From Bdellovibrio bacteriovorus (lineage in GTDB: Bacteria; Bdellovibrionota; Bdellovibrionia; Bdellovibrionales; Bdellovibrionaceae), in the NCBI RefSeq assembly GCF_002208115.1, contig NZ_CP020946.1, positions 1,364,001 to 1,428,000 on the forward strand: a stretch of 64,000 nucleotides of DNA, read 5' to 3'. The position numbers were made by a program, and so were the translations under genes. Each line of letters begins with the position of its first letter. The stretch's first letter is position 1. This document shows, piece after piece, positions 42,854-52,799 of this stretch. A model generated the notes under the pieces. That model was not told the origin of the DNA. It worked only from the letters and a program-made list of their open reading frames with translations, and did no database searches.

Positions 42854-45643
42854 TTAGAAGGTCCCGATAGACAGGTGGAAGCGCCATGGCTCTTCACCTG
42901 GGCGCGCATCCAGTTTCCACGCCCACTCAAGACTTAACGGCCCGACCGGGGTGTTGTAGCGTATGCCAAATCCGGTGGAATCACGGTAAGGGTCGGTGAA
43001 ATGAAGGTCCGTGATTTTTACCGATCCGCCGTCGTAGAACACAGCCCCGCCCAGACTTTCCCAAACCGGGAAGCGCACTTCGGATTTGATCAGATACATG
43101 GTGGAATCCGTCGTCAGATAGTAAGTCGGATCGGTGTCACTGAGGCCCAGATCCTGACGGTTCGGGAAGACCTCTTGAGTTCCGGCTTCATAGCCACGCA
43201 CGGTGGATTGACCACCCAGTGTGAAGCCCTTTTTGTCCCAAGGCACGCCGCCGTCCTTGCTAAGATTTTTCAAATAACCGCCGCGCACCTGATTGGCCCA
43301 GACGACCGGTTGCTTGGACAGATGCCCCACGGTCCAATAGTGGGTGAAACTTAAAGTCGAGCGCCAGTATTCAATCGTCGGGCTGCTGCCGATTTCCGGA
43401 GTTGAGTATTCCGCGTTCCAGCGCGTGAACGTCCCGCGAGTCGGGTTGAACGGGTTGTCGCGGAAATCCAGATCCAACTGCGGGCCGGTGGTGGCGATGT
43501 TTTGTTCCAGCGTATCGTACGGGTAAGAATCATCCAAACCGAAGTCACGGATGGTCGCCAAAGACCACAGATCCCAGATTCCCAGAATGCGTGAAGTGAA
43601 GTCTTTTTCCAGAGAGTAAGTGGTCGAACGCACATCCGACACCTGCTTGATATCGTAATCAGTCACGGTACTGGAGCGGGTGACGTTGATACGGCCGCGC
43701 ACGCGCGAATCAAAGATGTAAGGTTCAAGGTATCCAAGGACCACGCGGCTTTCCAGATACTTGATGTCAGCCACGTTGTAGTTCCCTTCCAGACGCAGGG
43801 AAATCCCGCGGCCGGTGCCCCACAGGTTGCGATAGGCAATCCCGGTGTATCCGCGCAAAGTCAGGGTTCTTTCGTTGGTGGCGCCGGCTCCCAGAGTAAA
43901 GACGCCCGGATCGCGTTCGGTCACTTTCACCAGCACGGTGCGGTTGGCGACGTTGGTTTTTTCTTCCAGTGTGCGGATTTCCACGGAACCAAAGAATCCG
44001 GTTCTTTGCAGACGTGCGACGGATTCTTCCAAATTGGAAGGTGTCAGCAGGTCGCCTTTGTCGAATTCAAGTTCCTTGTGAATCACGTAATCGGAAGTGA
44101 AGGTGTTGCCTTCCAGAATGATCGAAGCCACACGAACCTGGGGCCCTTCAAAGATTTTGAAATTTAAAGTGGCCTTGGTGTTGGTTTCATCATAGGTCAC
44201 CAGATCCGCGCGCTCGTTCAGCAGCAGCATTTCGATATAGCCCTGCTCGCGGTAATGATTTTTCAAACGGGCCACGGCCTCTTCAATCTGGCCCAGTTTC
44301 AGCGGCCCCGGGCGCAGGCGGGTGACCTTCAAAAGCTCTTCCGGGGTGAAGGCCTGATTGCCGGTGAAGGTGACAGATTCCACCACGGTCAGCGGGCCTT
44401 CATCCAGATTGATGTAAATCGTGACGGCGTCACGTTCTTTGTTGTACTGCGTGCGCGTGGAAAGAATCTTGGCCTGCAGGTAACCATTGTTCTGCAATTC
44501 CAGAATCAAATTTTTCAGGCCGGCGTCGATGTCGTCCTTGTTGTAATAACCGCTGTCTACGATGGCCGAACTGTGCTCTTCGATGAAGTTGATATAATAG
44601 CTGTCTTTTTTGCTATAGCGTCCGGTCAGGTTGTACTTTTGCACTTTCACCTGCGGGCCTTCCTCAATGTGGAAGGTCACCTTGCGCTGGAAGTTGCGCA
44701 GCTCTGATTCATCCGCTTTGACTTCGGCGCGGGCGTAACCCTTGGACAGGTAATAGCTGCGAATCTTCGCGGCCAGTTCGGCACTGACTGACGGGCTGGC
44801 AGAATAGTAATTGTCCAGATCCAGCGCGTTTTCGATTCCACGGATCGCCAGGAAACGCACACCCTGATAGTCAAAGTTGTACTTTTCCGTTTTTTCCAGA
44901 CGGTAGGTTAAAGTCACCTGGGATTCGTCCGAGTTAAAGTCCGCCGTCGGTCCCACCAGATCGGCACGGATGTAGCGGTTCTTGGTCAAAAACTCGCGGG
45001 CGTCTTTTTGAATCTTGGAAAGGGTCGCATCGGTGTAGGGATCATTCAGGGCGCCGTCGATCTCTTTCATCAGGCGCTTGTTCAGATCCTCGTTCGGGCT
45101 TTGCAGCACGATATTGTGAACGCGGGTTCTTTTGTTTTCATTCACCCGCACCAGAATCGAAACCGACTCCGGGCTTTCCGGCGGCATTTCGATATCAATC
45201 ACCGCATTGTAAAAACCGATGTCGCGATAAGCCTGGCGCAGTTTTTCTCCGCCTTCGATCAGGGTCTGCTGGTCAAAGACGTCATCCGTCTTCACGCCGA
45301 ACAGGTTTTCAGCTTCTGAAGAGGACATGGTTTTGTTGCCGTCAATCTGAACCTGGGAAATACGACGGGTCAGTTGGAAGTCCAGACGCCAAGGGCTGCC
45401 ATTGCCATCATCAAAAACCCGCAGGCGTTGCAACTGGGGTTTTTGCTGCATAAAGCGCAGGATTTCGTCGACCTGATCCTGGCTCAGGCGTTCTTTGCGG
45501 GCATCCGGAAATCTTTTTTCCAGATCCTGCTGCAGTTCCTGTGGCAGCGTGGAATAGTTCAGATTTTTTTTCGCCGCCCACGCGGGAAGTCCCAGGGACA
45601 GAGCCAAAATCAATGCGGGTTTCAAAAGGGGTGTGCAGATCAT
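42854..45643 (-). CDS. tamA: TamA/BamA-type outer-membrane assembly protein (Omp85 family)
   Basis: 929 residues with a signal peptide (residues about 1-23, PAWAAK). Several POTRA repeats occupy roughly residues 90-560 (VQIDGNKTMSSSEAENLF, VTFTGNQAFTPEELLKV, IILEGNTFTSDYVIHKE), and the C-terminal beta-barrel carries the Omp85 lid motif TVRGYEAG and ends in a phenylalanine. TamA has three POTRAs in E. coli; here more are seen, as in BamA. Direct coupling to tamB (4-nt overlap) favours the TamA assignment. It acts in outer-membrane protein or lipid transport with TamB. Confidence 0.88.
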   Translation of the reverse strand: MICTPLLKPALILALSLGLPAWAAKKNLNYSTLPQELQQDLEKRFPDARKERLSQDQVDEILRFMQQKPQLQRLRVFDDGNGSPWRLDFQLTRRISQVQIDGNKTMSSSEAENLFGVKTDDVFDQQTLIEGGEKLRQAYRDIGFYNAVIDIEMPPESPESVSILVRVNENKRTRVHNIVLQSPNEDLNKRLMKEIDGALNDPYTDATLSKIQKDAREFLTKNRYIRADLVGPTADFNSDESQVTLTYRLEKTEKYNFDYQGVRFLAIRGIENALDLDNYYSASPSVSAELAAKIRSYYLSKGYARAEVKADESELRNFQRKVTFHIEEGPQVKVQKYNLTGRYSKKDSYYINFIEEHSSAIVDSGYYNKDDIDAGLKNLILELQNNGYLQAKILSTRTQYNKERDAVTIYINLDEGPLTVVESVTFTGNQAFTPEELLKVTRLRPGPLKLGQIEEAVARLKNHYREQGYIEMLLLNERADLVTYDETNTKATLNFKIFEGPQVRVASIILEGNTFTSDYVIHKELEFDKGDLLTPSNLEESVARLQRTGFFGSVEIRTLEEKTNVANRTVLVKVTERDPGVFTLGAGATNERTLTLRGYTGIAYRNLWGTGRGISLRLEGNYNVADIKYLESRVVLGYLEPYIFDSRVRGRINVTRSSTVTDYDIKQVSDVRSTTYSLEKDFTSRILGIWDLWSLATIRDFGLDDSYPYDTLEQNIATTGPQLDLDFRDNPFNPTRGTFTRWNAEYSTPEIGSSPTIEYWRSTLSFTHYWTVGHLSKQPVVWANQVRGGYLKNLSKDGGVPWDKKGFTLGGQSTVRGYEAGTQEVFPNRQDLGLSDTDPTYYLTTDSTMYLIKSEVRFPVWESLGGAVFYDGGSVKITDLHFTDPYRDSTGFGIRYNTPVGPLSLEWAWKLDARPGEEPWRFHLSIGTF

Positions 45644-48600
45644 TTAAACTCCCTTTTGAATTCCAGATCCAGACCGAAGATGCTTTGGGATTCCTGCTGC
45701 GTGGACTGCACGTTGGTGCTTTCCTCAGAACCACGGGTTTCAAATGAACCGATGGCCGTGATGTTGCTGTTCAGGAAGTATTCAAGTTTGATGTCATAAG
45801 ACTGCGTATCACCCACGGGGCGGCTGCCGGACACTTTCATTTTTTCTGAAAGGCGGCGGCTTAAAGTGATTTTAGGAACTGAGATATTGCGGGTGGAATC
45901 GTACTGGGACGTCACGGCCAGGTTCAGGCCCAGGGTGCTTTCGAGCTGCTTGTTGATTGGTTTTGCCAAAACAGCGCCACCGATTTCAACACCCAGTTGT
46001 TCAGCCTGCTGACGGGACTGCAGGTTCTGATCCATTGCCGAGGATGTGACGCCCAAGGCGATCAAAGAGATAATGTCCTGCTCTGACAGCGGCGGAACGC
46101 TGTTTAAGTGAATTGTCAGATTCTTGGAAGGCCCTTGGGCCAGCAGGGTGATGTCGTATTCGTTAATGCGGGACACGGCTGAAATGTACAGATTCGGATT
46201 GATCTCATCCGGATCGTTGAAGTCAATCATACCGCTTTGAACATCAAAGACTTTGTCTTTAAAGATGATCTTGGAACGTCTTTCCATGTTGATCTTACCC
46301 AGCAGAACCGGATTGGTCGGAGGCCCCTTGACCTGCAACTGCCCCGTGACTGAACCATCAATCAAAGAGTTTTTGATCACGATATTACGGCTGAGCAGAA
46401 TCTGCAGATCCAGCAGAATGGCTTCAAACTGGCCTTCGCGCAGAAGCTTTGGCAGGTACAGGCTTTGACGAACACCCGTAACACCGCCGGCATCTTCGGT
46501 GAATTCTTTTTCGACCATGGCGCTGGTCACATGATAGGTTCCGGAAAGAGTGAACGGGAACCAGCGGCCCGAGAACAGCAAATCCGCACTGCCGCTGCTG
46601 CGCACTTTATCCGGCACATTGAAGGTGACACCTTCTAAGCGCGCACGGATGGTGGTGGGAATGTCTTTGATCCCGTTGATCTGAATGCCGCCGTCACCAG
46701 TCAAAGTTCCACCGGCAATCTGGCCGTTGATGGAATTAATCAAAATACGGCTTTGCGAGAACACCACTTCCGCAGAAACCTTTTCCAGCGGATGCGGGAA
46801 CCCTTTGATTTTCACAAAGGTGTCTTTGGCGTTGGCGTTCCCCAGGATTTCAGGTTTTAGAACAGAACCTGAAACATTCGTGGAAAGATGAATCGGTCCC
46901 CCCATGTCTTCCAGGAACGGGGTGAAGATCTGCAGCAGGCGAAGATCCGCGTTGGCGGTCACACCCACGTTCAGATTTTCCGCCGTGAAGTTGGTGCCGC
47001 GGATCTGGATCAGATTGTTCGGACCTTGCAGGGTGAAGTTCCGGATACTGGCCACTCCGTGATCCATGGTGATGTCGATGGGGCCGTTATTCGCAAAACT
47101 GAGAGGTCCGCGCTTTAAGGTGAATGTGTCGATGTGAATTTTGCCCGTGGCTTTAAACAGTTCGCCGCTGTCAGATCTTAGGTCCACAGTTGAGGTCAGT
47201 GCGGAATCATACTCGTTGGCCAGATTCGCTCCACCGATCAGGCCGAGCAGGGTGGAATAATTCCAGTTGTTGGTATTAACCTTCATCACCAGTGGCGTGC
47301 GGCTGTTGGCGATCGGCAGTTGGAAATCGGCTTTGACTTTGTTTCCGAACAGGGTCATCTGACCGCCGAAGCTCTGGCGGTTGATTTTCAGGATCAGGTT
47401 TGAATTTGGAATTTCCTGATCTTCAAACAGGGTGTCGGTGATTGCGCCTTTCAAAAGAATCTGCGGCTGGGTGACGGATTCTTTCAGTTCAGCGGCAAAA
47501 TTCAGGTTGCCGGTGATATTGGAATTGATTTTGCTGATGATGTCGGATTCTTCCAAACGCCAGTTTTTTCCATCCGCATAAAGATTCATGATCTTGTCGG
47601 AAGAAATGCCCCCTTGCAGGGTGACGGTGGAATTGGCTCTTTGTAAAACAACTTTGTCAGCTTTGATGTTTCCCTGATTCGCGGAAGCATTGAATTGAAG
47701 CGAGTCGAAGTTTTCCAGACCAATGAAGACGTTCTTGAATGCTGATTCAAGCTTGTAATTCAGCTTCCAGAAATTCAGCGGACCTTCCACATGGGCTTTG
47801 GCAGCGCCCACGCCCTGAACCTGAATTGGCAGCTTATAGATCGGCTCGAACACCTGGGCCACATCAGCAATGTCGGCAGTCGGCACGCTGAAATCGCCGC
47901 TCAGGGTTTCGTTATTCAGGTTCACATTCAGATCGCCCAGGTACTGGGTTTTGTTGATGGCACCGGCAATGTCTTCAAAGATCAGATGGCCTTTGCGGTA
48001 CTTCAGGTCAGAAATCAGATTTCCCAGCGCAAAGTCTTCGAAGACAAAGTTGCGCGCATTCAGCTTCATGTCGAAGATCGCGGCGTCAGAATCCCCCGAA
48101 GTGGAACCCGAGATACTGGTGGATCCGACCATCTTCAAGTTTGCCAGATTGCGGATGTTTTTAAGATCCAGCTTGTCCGTCTTGAAATTGATCTTAAAGC
48201 CTTTTTCGAAATCAATCACCCCATCCGTGGTGCCCTGGCTGCTGCCGACGTTCAGAATTGCCGCATAGGTCACGCTTTGGGTGGTGACCTGGAACTGACC
48301 TTTGGCTTTCATGCTGTCGATATTCACCAAAGGTTTTTTTTTGGGTTTCAGGTCGGTTTTCACCCACAGGTCTTTGCCCGTGATGGAGGCATTTGTGCAA
48401 GTCACCTGGAAAGTCGGACGGATGCGGCCTTCACATGGCAGTTCACCCTCAAGCCCGATGCCCACCGGGATGTTCGCCAGATCCAGGCTTTGGAAAAGTT
48501 TGTACAGATCCAGGCTGTGAACTGTGACCAGGGACTTAAAGCCGTAATTGCCGTCCAGCTCCAGTTGGGACTTGGTCAAAGTCGCTTCACCGGCCGGGTG

Positions 48601-49608
48601 GTTGACCTGCATTTCAGAAAGACTGATGACGCCGTTTTGGTATTCACCCTGAATGCGCGCATCGCCCAGTTCCAGTTTTCCCAAAGTGACGGAGCGGGTG
48701 TTGATGTCGGCGGAAGCTTTGACGTCATCAAGGCCGTTGAACTTGGCATCCATTTCGGTGACCAGTTCGCCGTTGATCACCGGCAGCTTGATGTCCGGGC
48801 GCAGACGCTTCATTTCATTGTAGATGTCAGTCAGGTTGACCTTTGCACTTAGATCCAGAACGCCGGAAGGTTTGATTGCGATTTTGGAAAAGTGGGTCAG
48901 TTCCCCGCGAGTCAGGATTTCAGATTCCCCCAGGCGCACGCCCAGTTGAATGATTTTCAGCGACTGACGGGTCAGATAAAGATGCGTGTCCAAAGATCCC
49001 GCAAAATCACCGACACGACCCAGCTTAACTTGCAGGGACGGGATGTTGGCTTTTGCTGTCAGATTTTTTCCCATGTTGGTTAAAAGCAGGTCGCCGCTTT
49101 CAACATCGACATTCAGCTTCAATTGCTTTGAGGACACATTCACCAGAATGTTTTGCAGGAACACGCGCTGCAGAGGCAGCTTTTCCAGCAGGGCAAAGAC
49201 TTCATCCATCGGAAGTTCTTTGGCCGGGGAGTCATCTTTCAGGAACGGATCGATATTGATTTGCGCGCGCGGGGATTCCGCCACCACTGCTGACAAAGTC
49301 AGGCGGCCACCCAAAAGGTGAAACACATCGACGAAGGCGCGCACACTGCCGATTTCAATCAAAGGCAGGGATTCAGCCAGTTCGCCTTTGCCGCGAATTT
49401 CAATCCCTTCCATGGCCACCGACGGGCGCAGGAATCTTAATGACAATTTTTTGGCGCGAATGCTGACGGGAAGGTTTTCGTCGGAATAGCTGTGGATTTT
49501 ATTCAGCGTCCAGGTTTCAAGTTTCGGCGCAAGATAAGTCGATCCCACCGCCCATAAAACCAGAAAGCACGCCAGTGGCGTCAGTAAAATCCAAAAGGCC
49601 CTTCTCAC
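45640..49608 (-). CDS. tamB: TamB, translocation and assembly module (DUF490)
   Basis: 1322 residues. A single N-terminal membrane helix (about 5-25) anchors it in the inner membrane. The body is long beta-rich AsmA-like repeats (KLSLRFLRPSVAMEGIEIRG near the start). The C-terminal DUF490 region has GKINMERRSKIIFKDKVFDVQSG and SLIALGVTSSAMDQ, well conserved in TamB. It spans the periplasm as a lipid-conducting bridge and pairs with TamA. Both junctions in this operon are 4-nt overlaps, so three proteins are made in a coupled way. Confidence 0.92.
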   Translation of the reverse strand: MRRAFWILLTPLACFLVLWAVGSTYLAPKLETWTLNKIHSYSDENLPVSIRAKKLSLRFLRPSVAMEGIEIRGKGELAESLPLIEIGSVRAFVDVFHLLGGRLTLSAVVAESPRAQINIDPFLKDDSPAKELPMDEVFALLEKLPLQRVFLQNILVNVSSKQLKLNVDVESGDLLLTNMGKNLTAKANIPSLQVKLGRVGDFAGSLDTHLYLTRQSLKIIQLGVRLGESEILTRGELTHFSKIAIKPSGVLDLSAKVNLTDIYNEMKRLRPDIKLPVINGELVTEMDAKFNGLDDVKASADINTRSVTLGKLELGDARIQGEYQNGVISLSEMQVNHPAGEATLTKSQLELDGNYGFKSLVTVHSLDLYKLFQSLDLANIPVGIGLEGELPCEGRIRPTFQVTCTNASITGKDLWVKTDLKPKKKPLVNIDSMKAKGQFQVTTQSVTYAAILNVGSSQGTTDGVIDFEKGFKINFKTDKLDLKNIRNLANLKMVGSTSISGSTSGDSDAAIFDMKLNARNFVFEDFALGNLISDLKYRKGHLIFEDIAGAINKTQYLGDLNVNLNNETLSGDFSVPTADIADVAQVFEPIYKLPIQVQGVGAAKAHVEGPLNFWKLNYKLESAFKNVFIGLENFDSLQFNASANQGNIKADKVVLQRANSTVTLQGGISSDKIMNLYADGKNWRLEESDIISKINSNITGNLNFAAELKESVTQPQILLKGAITDTLFEDQEIPNSNLILKINRQSFGGQMTLFGNKVKADFQLPIANSRTPLVMKVNTNNWNYSTLLGLIGGANLANEYDSALTSTVDLRSDSGELFKATGKIHIDTFTLKRGPLSFANNGPIDITMDHGVASIRNFTLQGPNNLIQIRGTNFTAENLNVGVTANADLRLLQIFTPFLEDMGGPIHLSTNVSGSVLKPEILGNANAKDTFVKIKGFPHPLEKVSAEVVFSQSRILINSINGQIAGGTLTGDGGIQINGIKDIPTTIRARLEGVTFNVPDKVRSSGSADLLFSGRWFPFTLSGTYHVTSAMVEKEFTEDAGGVTGVRQSLYLPKLLREGQFEAILLDLQILLSRNIVIKNSLIDGSVTGQLQVKGPPTNPVLLGKINMERRSKIIFKDKVFDVQSGMIDFNDPDEINPNLYISAVSRINEYDITLLAQGPSKNLTIHLNSVPPLSEQDIISLIALGVTSSAMDQNLQSRQQAEQLGVEIGGAVLAKPINKQLESTLGLNLAVTSQYDSTRNISVPKITLSRRLSEKMKVSGSRPVGDTQSYDIKLEYFLNSNITAIGSFETRGSEESTNVQSTQQESQSIFGLDLEFKREFK

Positions 49609-50666
49609 TGGCCACCCCAGATGCTGAGCAGTGCGCTGGCCGCACGGTAGTGCGGACGGGCCGCCAGCAATCCTTCCATCACTTCAACGGCGGTGTGTTT
49701 TTGGCCAAGTCCCCACAGGGCCTGGGCACGCAGATATGCCGTGGCAAAAAAAGTTTCCGGTTCGTGGGCAAAGACGACTTCGACTTTGGCGAGATCTGTC
49801 AGCAACTCGACAAAACGGCGGCACTTCAGCAGAACCTCCAGGCGGAACCAGATCAGGGCATCGGTTTCATCACTGAAGGACAGTAATGACAGCGCGTCTT
49901 CATAGCTTTCCAGCATGTAAGCGGCAATGGCGAAATCAAAAGCCATGGAAGGATCGGCTTCCGCGTGTTCATGCATACTTTGCATCAGCACTTGCAGTGC
50001 CTGTTCCGTTTCCGGATCTTTCGGCGAAAAATCCTCTGTCTTTACGCCCCGCGAGCGCGGCGTGCGACGGGAAAGAATTTCCAGGGCATAACGCTGCTTG
50101 TGTTCATTCACTTCGCGGCGGATGTCGCTGTCGCCGGGATAAAGTTTTTGCAGACGAGCCAGCAGGGATTTTTCCTGTTCATACAACTGCTGCGTGCGCA
50201 AAGTGATCAGCTGATCCAGCAGCAGACGTTTGTTGTTCAGATAGTCTTTGTGAATTTTGTATTTGCGGTTGCTGCGCCACTCTCCCAGAGTTTGAATGGA
50301 CTGGCGCAAAGCCAGGGAGCGGGATGCTTCCTCCTGGGCGCCGTCTTCCTCGATGCCGTCAATCAGGGCGCGCACGGATTTTTCATCCAGCTCTTCGTTG
50401 AAAGCGCTCAGGGCCTCCAGGAAGTACGGCCAGGGAATCGGGAAGGATTCATTTTCAAGATGGCGCAGAACAAATTCCACCAGCACCAGTTCGTTTCCGG
50501 ACTGAATCAGAAAACGAGAAAGCGCCGTGATGTTATCAAGAGTAAAATGATCCGGAGAAGATTCGATACTGGAGACAAGACGGGATGCCACTTCAGCCAG
50601 ATCGACAGTTTGATCTGAGCCTTGATTGAGTAAATTCTGGATTTCTAACTCAACATATGTGGACAA
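49605..50666 (-). CDS. TPR-like helical protein upstream of tamB
   Basis: 353 residues starting with TTG (50664-50666), which has a good GGAGG site with the terminator U-run as the spacer. Helical repeats are likely, ending in ATAYLRAQALWGLGQKHTAVEVMEGLLAARP, which looks like a TPR pair. A Lys/Arg-rich stretch is in the middle. No signal peptide, so likely cytoplasmic. It overlaps tamB by 4 nt, so a link with envelope assembly is implied by context only. Confidence 0.75.
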   Translation of the reverse strand: MSTYVELEIQNLLNQGSDQTVDLAEVASRLVSSIESSPDHFTLDNITALSRFLIQSGNELVLVEFVLRHLENESFPIPWPYFLEALSAFNEELDEKSVRALIDGIEEDGAQEEASRSLALRQSIQTLGEWRSNRKYKIHKDYLNNKRLLLDQLITLRTQQLYEQEKSLLARLQKLYPGDSDIRREVNEHKQRYALEILSRRTPRSRGVKTEDFSPKDPETEQALQVLMQSMHEHAEADPSMAFDFAIAAYMLESYEDALSLLSFSDETDALIWFRLEVLLKCRRFVELLTDLAKVEVVFAHEPETFFATAYLRAQALWGLGQKHTAVEVMEGLLAARPHYRAASALLSIWGGQ

Positions 50667-50672
50667 GAAAAA

Positions 50673-50740
50673 AGCCTCCGCAATTCATCTGAAACTTTAT
50701 CTCATTATTTTGCGATAAAATTCAGTGGTTGCGGAGACTT
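50673..50740 (-). terminator. terminator of efp that also hides a ribosome site
   Basis: An AGTCTCCGCAA...TTGCGGAGGCT stem with an inner ATTTT-GCGAT-AAAAT hairpin, followed on the minus strand by six T. GGAGG in the 3' arm is the Shine-Dalgarno of the TTG start at 50666. Confidence 0.7.
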
Positions 50741-50755
50741 AATACTAGGCGTTAA

Positions 50756-51322
50756 TTACTTTTGGCTGACGCGCTCTACGTACTCACCTGTGGAGGTGTC
50801 AATACGAAGAACATCGCCTTCATTGATGTGCAAAGGAACGCCTACAGTCAGGCCGGTTTCCATCGTCGCTGGCTTGGTAGCGCCAGTCACACGGTCACCT
50901 TTGATACCTGGGTCTGTTTGTGCCACAGTCAGGTTCACAGCTTTTGGCACGTCACAAGCAACGGCTTTTTCGTTGTAGAACAAGATGACAACTTTCAGGT
51001 TTTCAGTCAGGTAGTACTTTGCTTCGCCCAGGTCGTCTTCAGACATAGCGATCTGCTCGAATGTCTCCTGAGACATGAAGTTGTAGCCCGTGTCGTCCTT
51101 GTACAAGAAAGACATCTCTTTGTTTTCTACGTTTGGAACTTCAAATTTTTCACCGGATTTGAAAGTGGATTCAAGGTTCTGACCCGTCAGCATGTTTCTT
51201 AGCTTGGTGCGGGTGAACTGATTGCCTTTACCTGGTTTAACGTGTTGGAAATCCACGATCACGTAAGGCTTGCCCTCAAGCATGATTTTTAGACCTTTTC
51301 TAAAGTCCGACGTTTCGTACAT
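50756..51322 (-). CDS. efp: translation elongation factor P
   Basis: Relieves ribosome stalling at polyproline stretches. 188 residues, three beta-barrel domains as usual. The modified lysine is Lys32 in the loop KPGKGN, conserved as in E. coli (Lys34) where it carries beta-lysine. The lysine version of the loop predicts EpmA-type modification; no epmA or epmB gene is in the window. C-terminal GDRVTGATKPATMETG and the end GDVLRIDTSTGEYVERV match the family. It is preceded on the same strand by a TPR protein gene, 66 nt away. Confidence 0.97.
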   Translation of the reverse strand: MYETSDFRKGLKIMLEGKPYVIVDFQHVKPGKGNQFTRTKLRNMLTGQNLESTFKSGEKFEVPNVENKEMSFLYKDDTGYNFMSQETFEQIAMSEDDLGEAKYYLTENLKVVILFYNEKAVACDVPKAVNLTVAQTDPGIKGDRVTGATKPATMETGLTVGVPLHINEGDVLRIDTSTGEYVERVSQK

Positions 51323-51388
51323 TGTAAAATCCTTCCTAAATAAGATAAATCAAGGAAGGGCTATAATGTCCTAAACGGGCGTCAGAGG

Positions 51389-52213
51389 TCAACCTTGGGC
51401 GCGGTAGTCTTCTATTTTGCGAAGCATCATCTCAAGGACTTCCAGCTTCCGTTCGCGGATCAACTTCTCACGGGGTTGGATCGGTTTTAGGGGGATGGCC
51501 TCATCAGTGTCGTTATAGCGGACCTGAAGGGTTTTCATGCGTCTTTGGATCTCGGGATGGTCGCCGAATTCCACGCGGGTGTCTTTCAAAAGGGCATGGG
51601 CTTTTTCCAGATCGTTGCGCACAATAAAGGCATCAATCAGGGAAAGCATGCGCTCCAAAGCCTTGTTCGTGGTGATCGGAGCCGGGCGGATGACCACCTC
51701 TTCGATGCCAAAATCCGGGGTGCGCTCGGAGGTTGCTGGTGATTCCAGATTCACTTCCGGCAGTTTGGTCATGGCAAAGACGTCTTCGTCGTATTCATCC
51801 GCCGTCAGGGATTCCAGTTTTTGCACCGCTTTCTGGGCGCTTTTGGAATTTGGATTCAGGAACAAAACCATTTTAAAGGACTTCAAAGCTTCCTTCGGAT
51901 TCTTTTGTGCCAGATGAACTTCGGCCATCAACTGGTGCGCCAGAATGTTTTCCGAGGACAGGGAGGTGGCTTTTTTCAGCGTCTCCAGAGCTTTGGAAAG
52001 CTCTCCCAAATCACGCATCACCTTGGCGTAAGTGACCAAGCCGCCGACAAATTGCGGGTGGCGTTGAACGCCTGCAGTCACGGTTTTGCGGGCTTCCTGC
52101 AGCATTCCCATTTCGCGATAAGCCTCGGCCAGCGGAGCAAAAACCTGAGAATTCGGATCTTTCTCGAGGAGGCTTTGGTACTTTTCAATGGTGCTTGCTT
52201 CAATTTTGGGCAT
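51389..52213 (-). CDS. TPR-repeat protein
   Basis: 274 residues with about four tetratricopeptide repeats in residues 8-140 (FAPLAEAYREMGMLQEARKT, AHQLMAEVHLAQKNPKEAL). A charged linker follows, then a second helical part. No signal peptide. TPRs bind other proteins; the partner is unknown. It runs toward efp, leaving 66 nt. It diverges from ruvC. Confidence 0.85.
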   Translation of the reverse strand: MPKIEASTIEKYQSLLEKDPNSQVFAPLAEAYREMGMLQEARKTVTAGVQRHPQFVGGLVTYAKVMRDLGELSKALETLKKATSLSSENILAHQLMAEVHLAQKNPKEALKSFKMVLFLNPNSKSAQKAVQKLESLTADEYDEDVFAMTKLPEVNLESPATSERTPDFGIEEVVIRPAPITTNKALERMLSLIDAFIVRNDLEKAHALLKDTRVEFGDHPEIQRRMKTLQVRYNDTDEAIPLKPIQPREKLIRERKLEVLEMMLRKIEDYRAQG

Positions 52214-52292
52214 GAATAGATACTAAAGCAGATTGATTGACTAAGCAATAGCTTCAGCTTCAAATAGGGGCGAGAGTTTAAAAACAGGGTGG

Positions 52293-52799
52293 TTGTCTTT
52301 GGTTATTCTTGGGGTCGATCCCGGTTCCCGCATTACAGGTTTCGGTGTTGTTCGTGTGGCGAACGGAAAGATTGAGCATATCAATCACGGCGTGATCGTC
52401 ATGGACGGTGACGACGCTTTTCCGCGCCGGATGACCGAACTGGGTTCTGCGTTCCGTGAAGTCATGGAAAAGTACAAACCCGAACAGGTCGTCATCGAAA
52501 AAATCTTCCTGGGTAAAAATGCCGACAGTGCCTTCAAACTAGGGCATGCCCGCGGTGTGATCATGTATGAAGCCGGCCTGGGCGGCGCTGAAGTTCAGGA
52601 ATACGCCACCCGGTCCGTTAAAAAAGGTGTCACCGGCAACGGCGGCGCCTCCAAAGAGGACGTGCAGGCCATTTTGAAAGTGATGCTGAGCCTAAAAACC
52701 ATCAGCCGCATCGATGCCTCTGACGCCCTGGCCATGGCTTGTTACCATGCCTTTGAAATGAAAAAGAAAGCCCTAATGCAAAGAGCGGTGAGTTTATGA
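52293..52799 (+). CDS. ruvC: Holliday junction endonuclease RuvC
   Basis: Resolves Holliday junctions formed in recombination. 168 residues starting with TTG (52293) after an AGGGTGG site. Catalytic acids: Asp in ILGVDPGSRITGFGV, Glu in VVIEKIFLGKN, and the C-terminal DASDALAMACYHA pair. It overlaps ruvA by 4 nt. Confidence 0.96.
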   Translation: MSLVILGVDPGSRITGFGVVRVANGKIEHINHGVIVMDGDDAFPRRMTELGSAFREVMEKYKPEQVVIEKIFLGKNADSAFKLGHARGVIMYEAGLGGAEVQEYATRSVKKGVTGNGGASKEDVQAILKVMLSLKTISRIDASDALAMACYHAFEMKKKALMQRAVSL

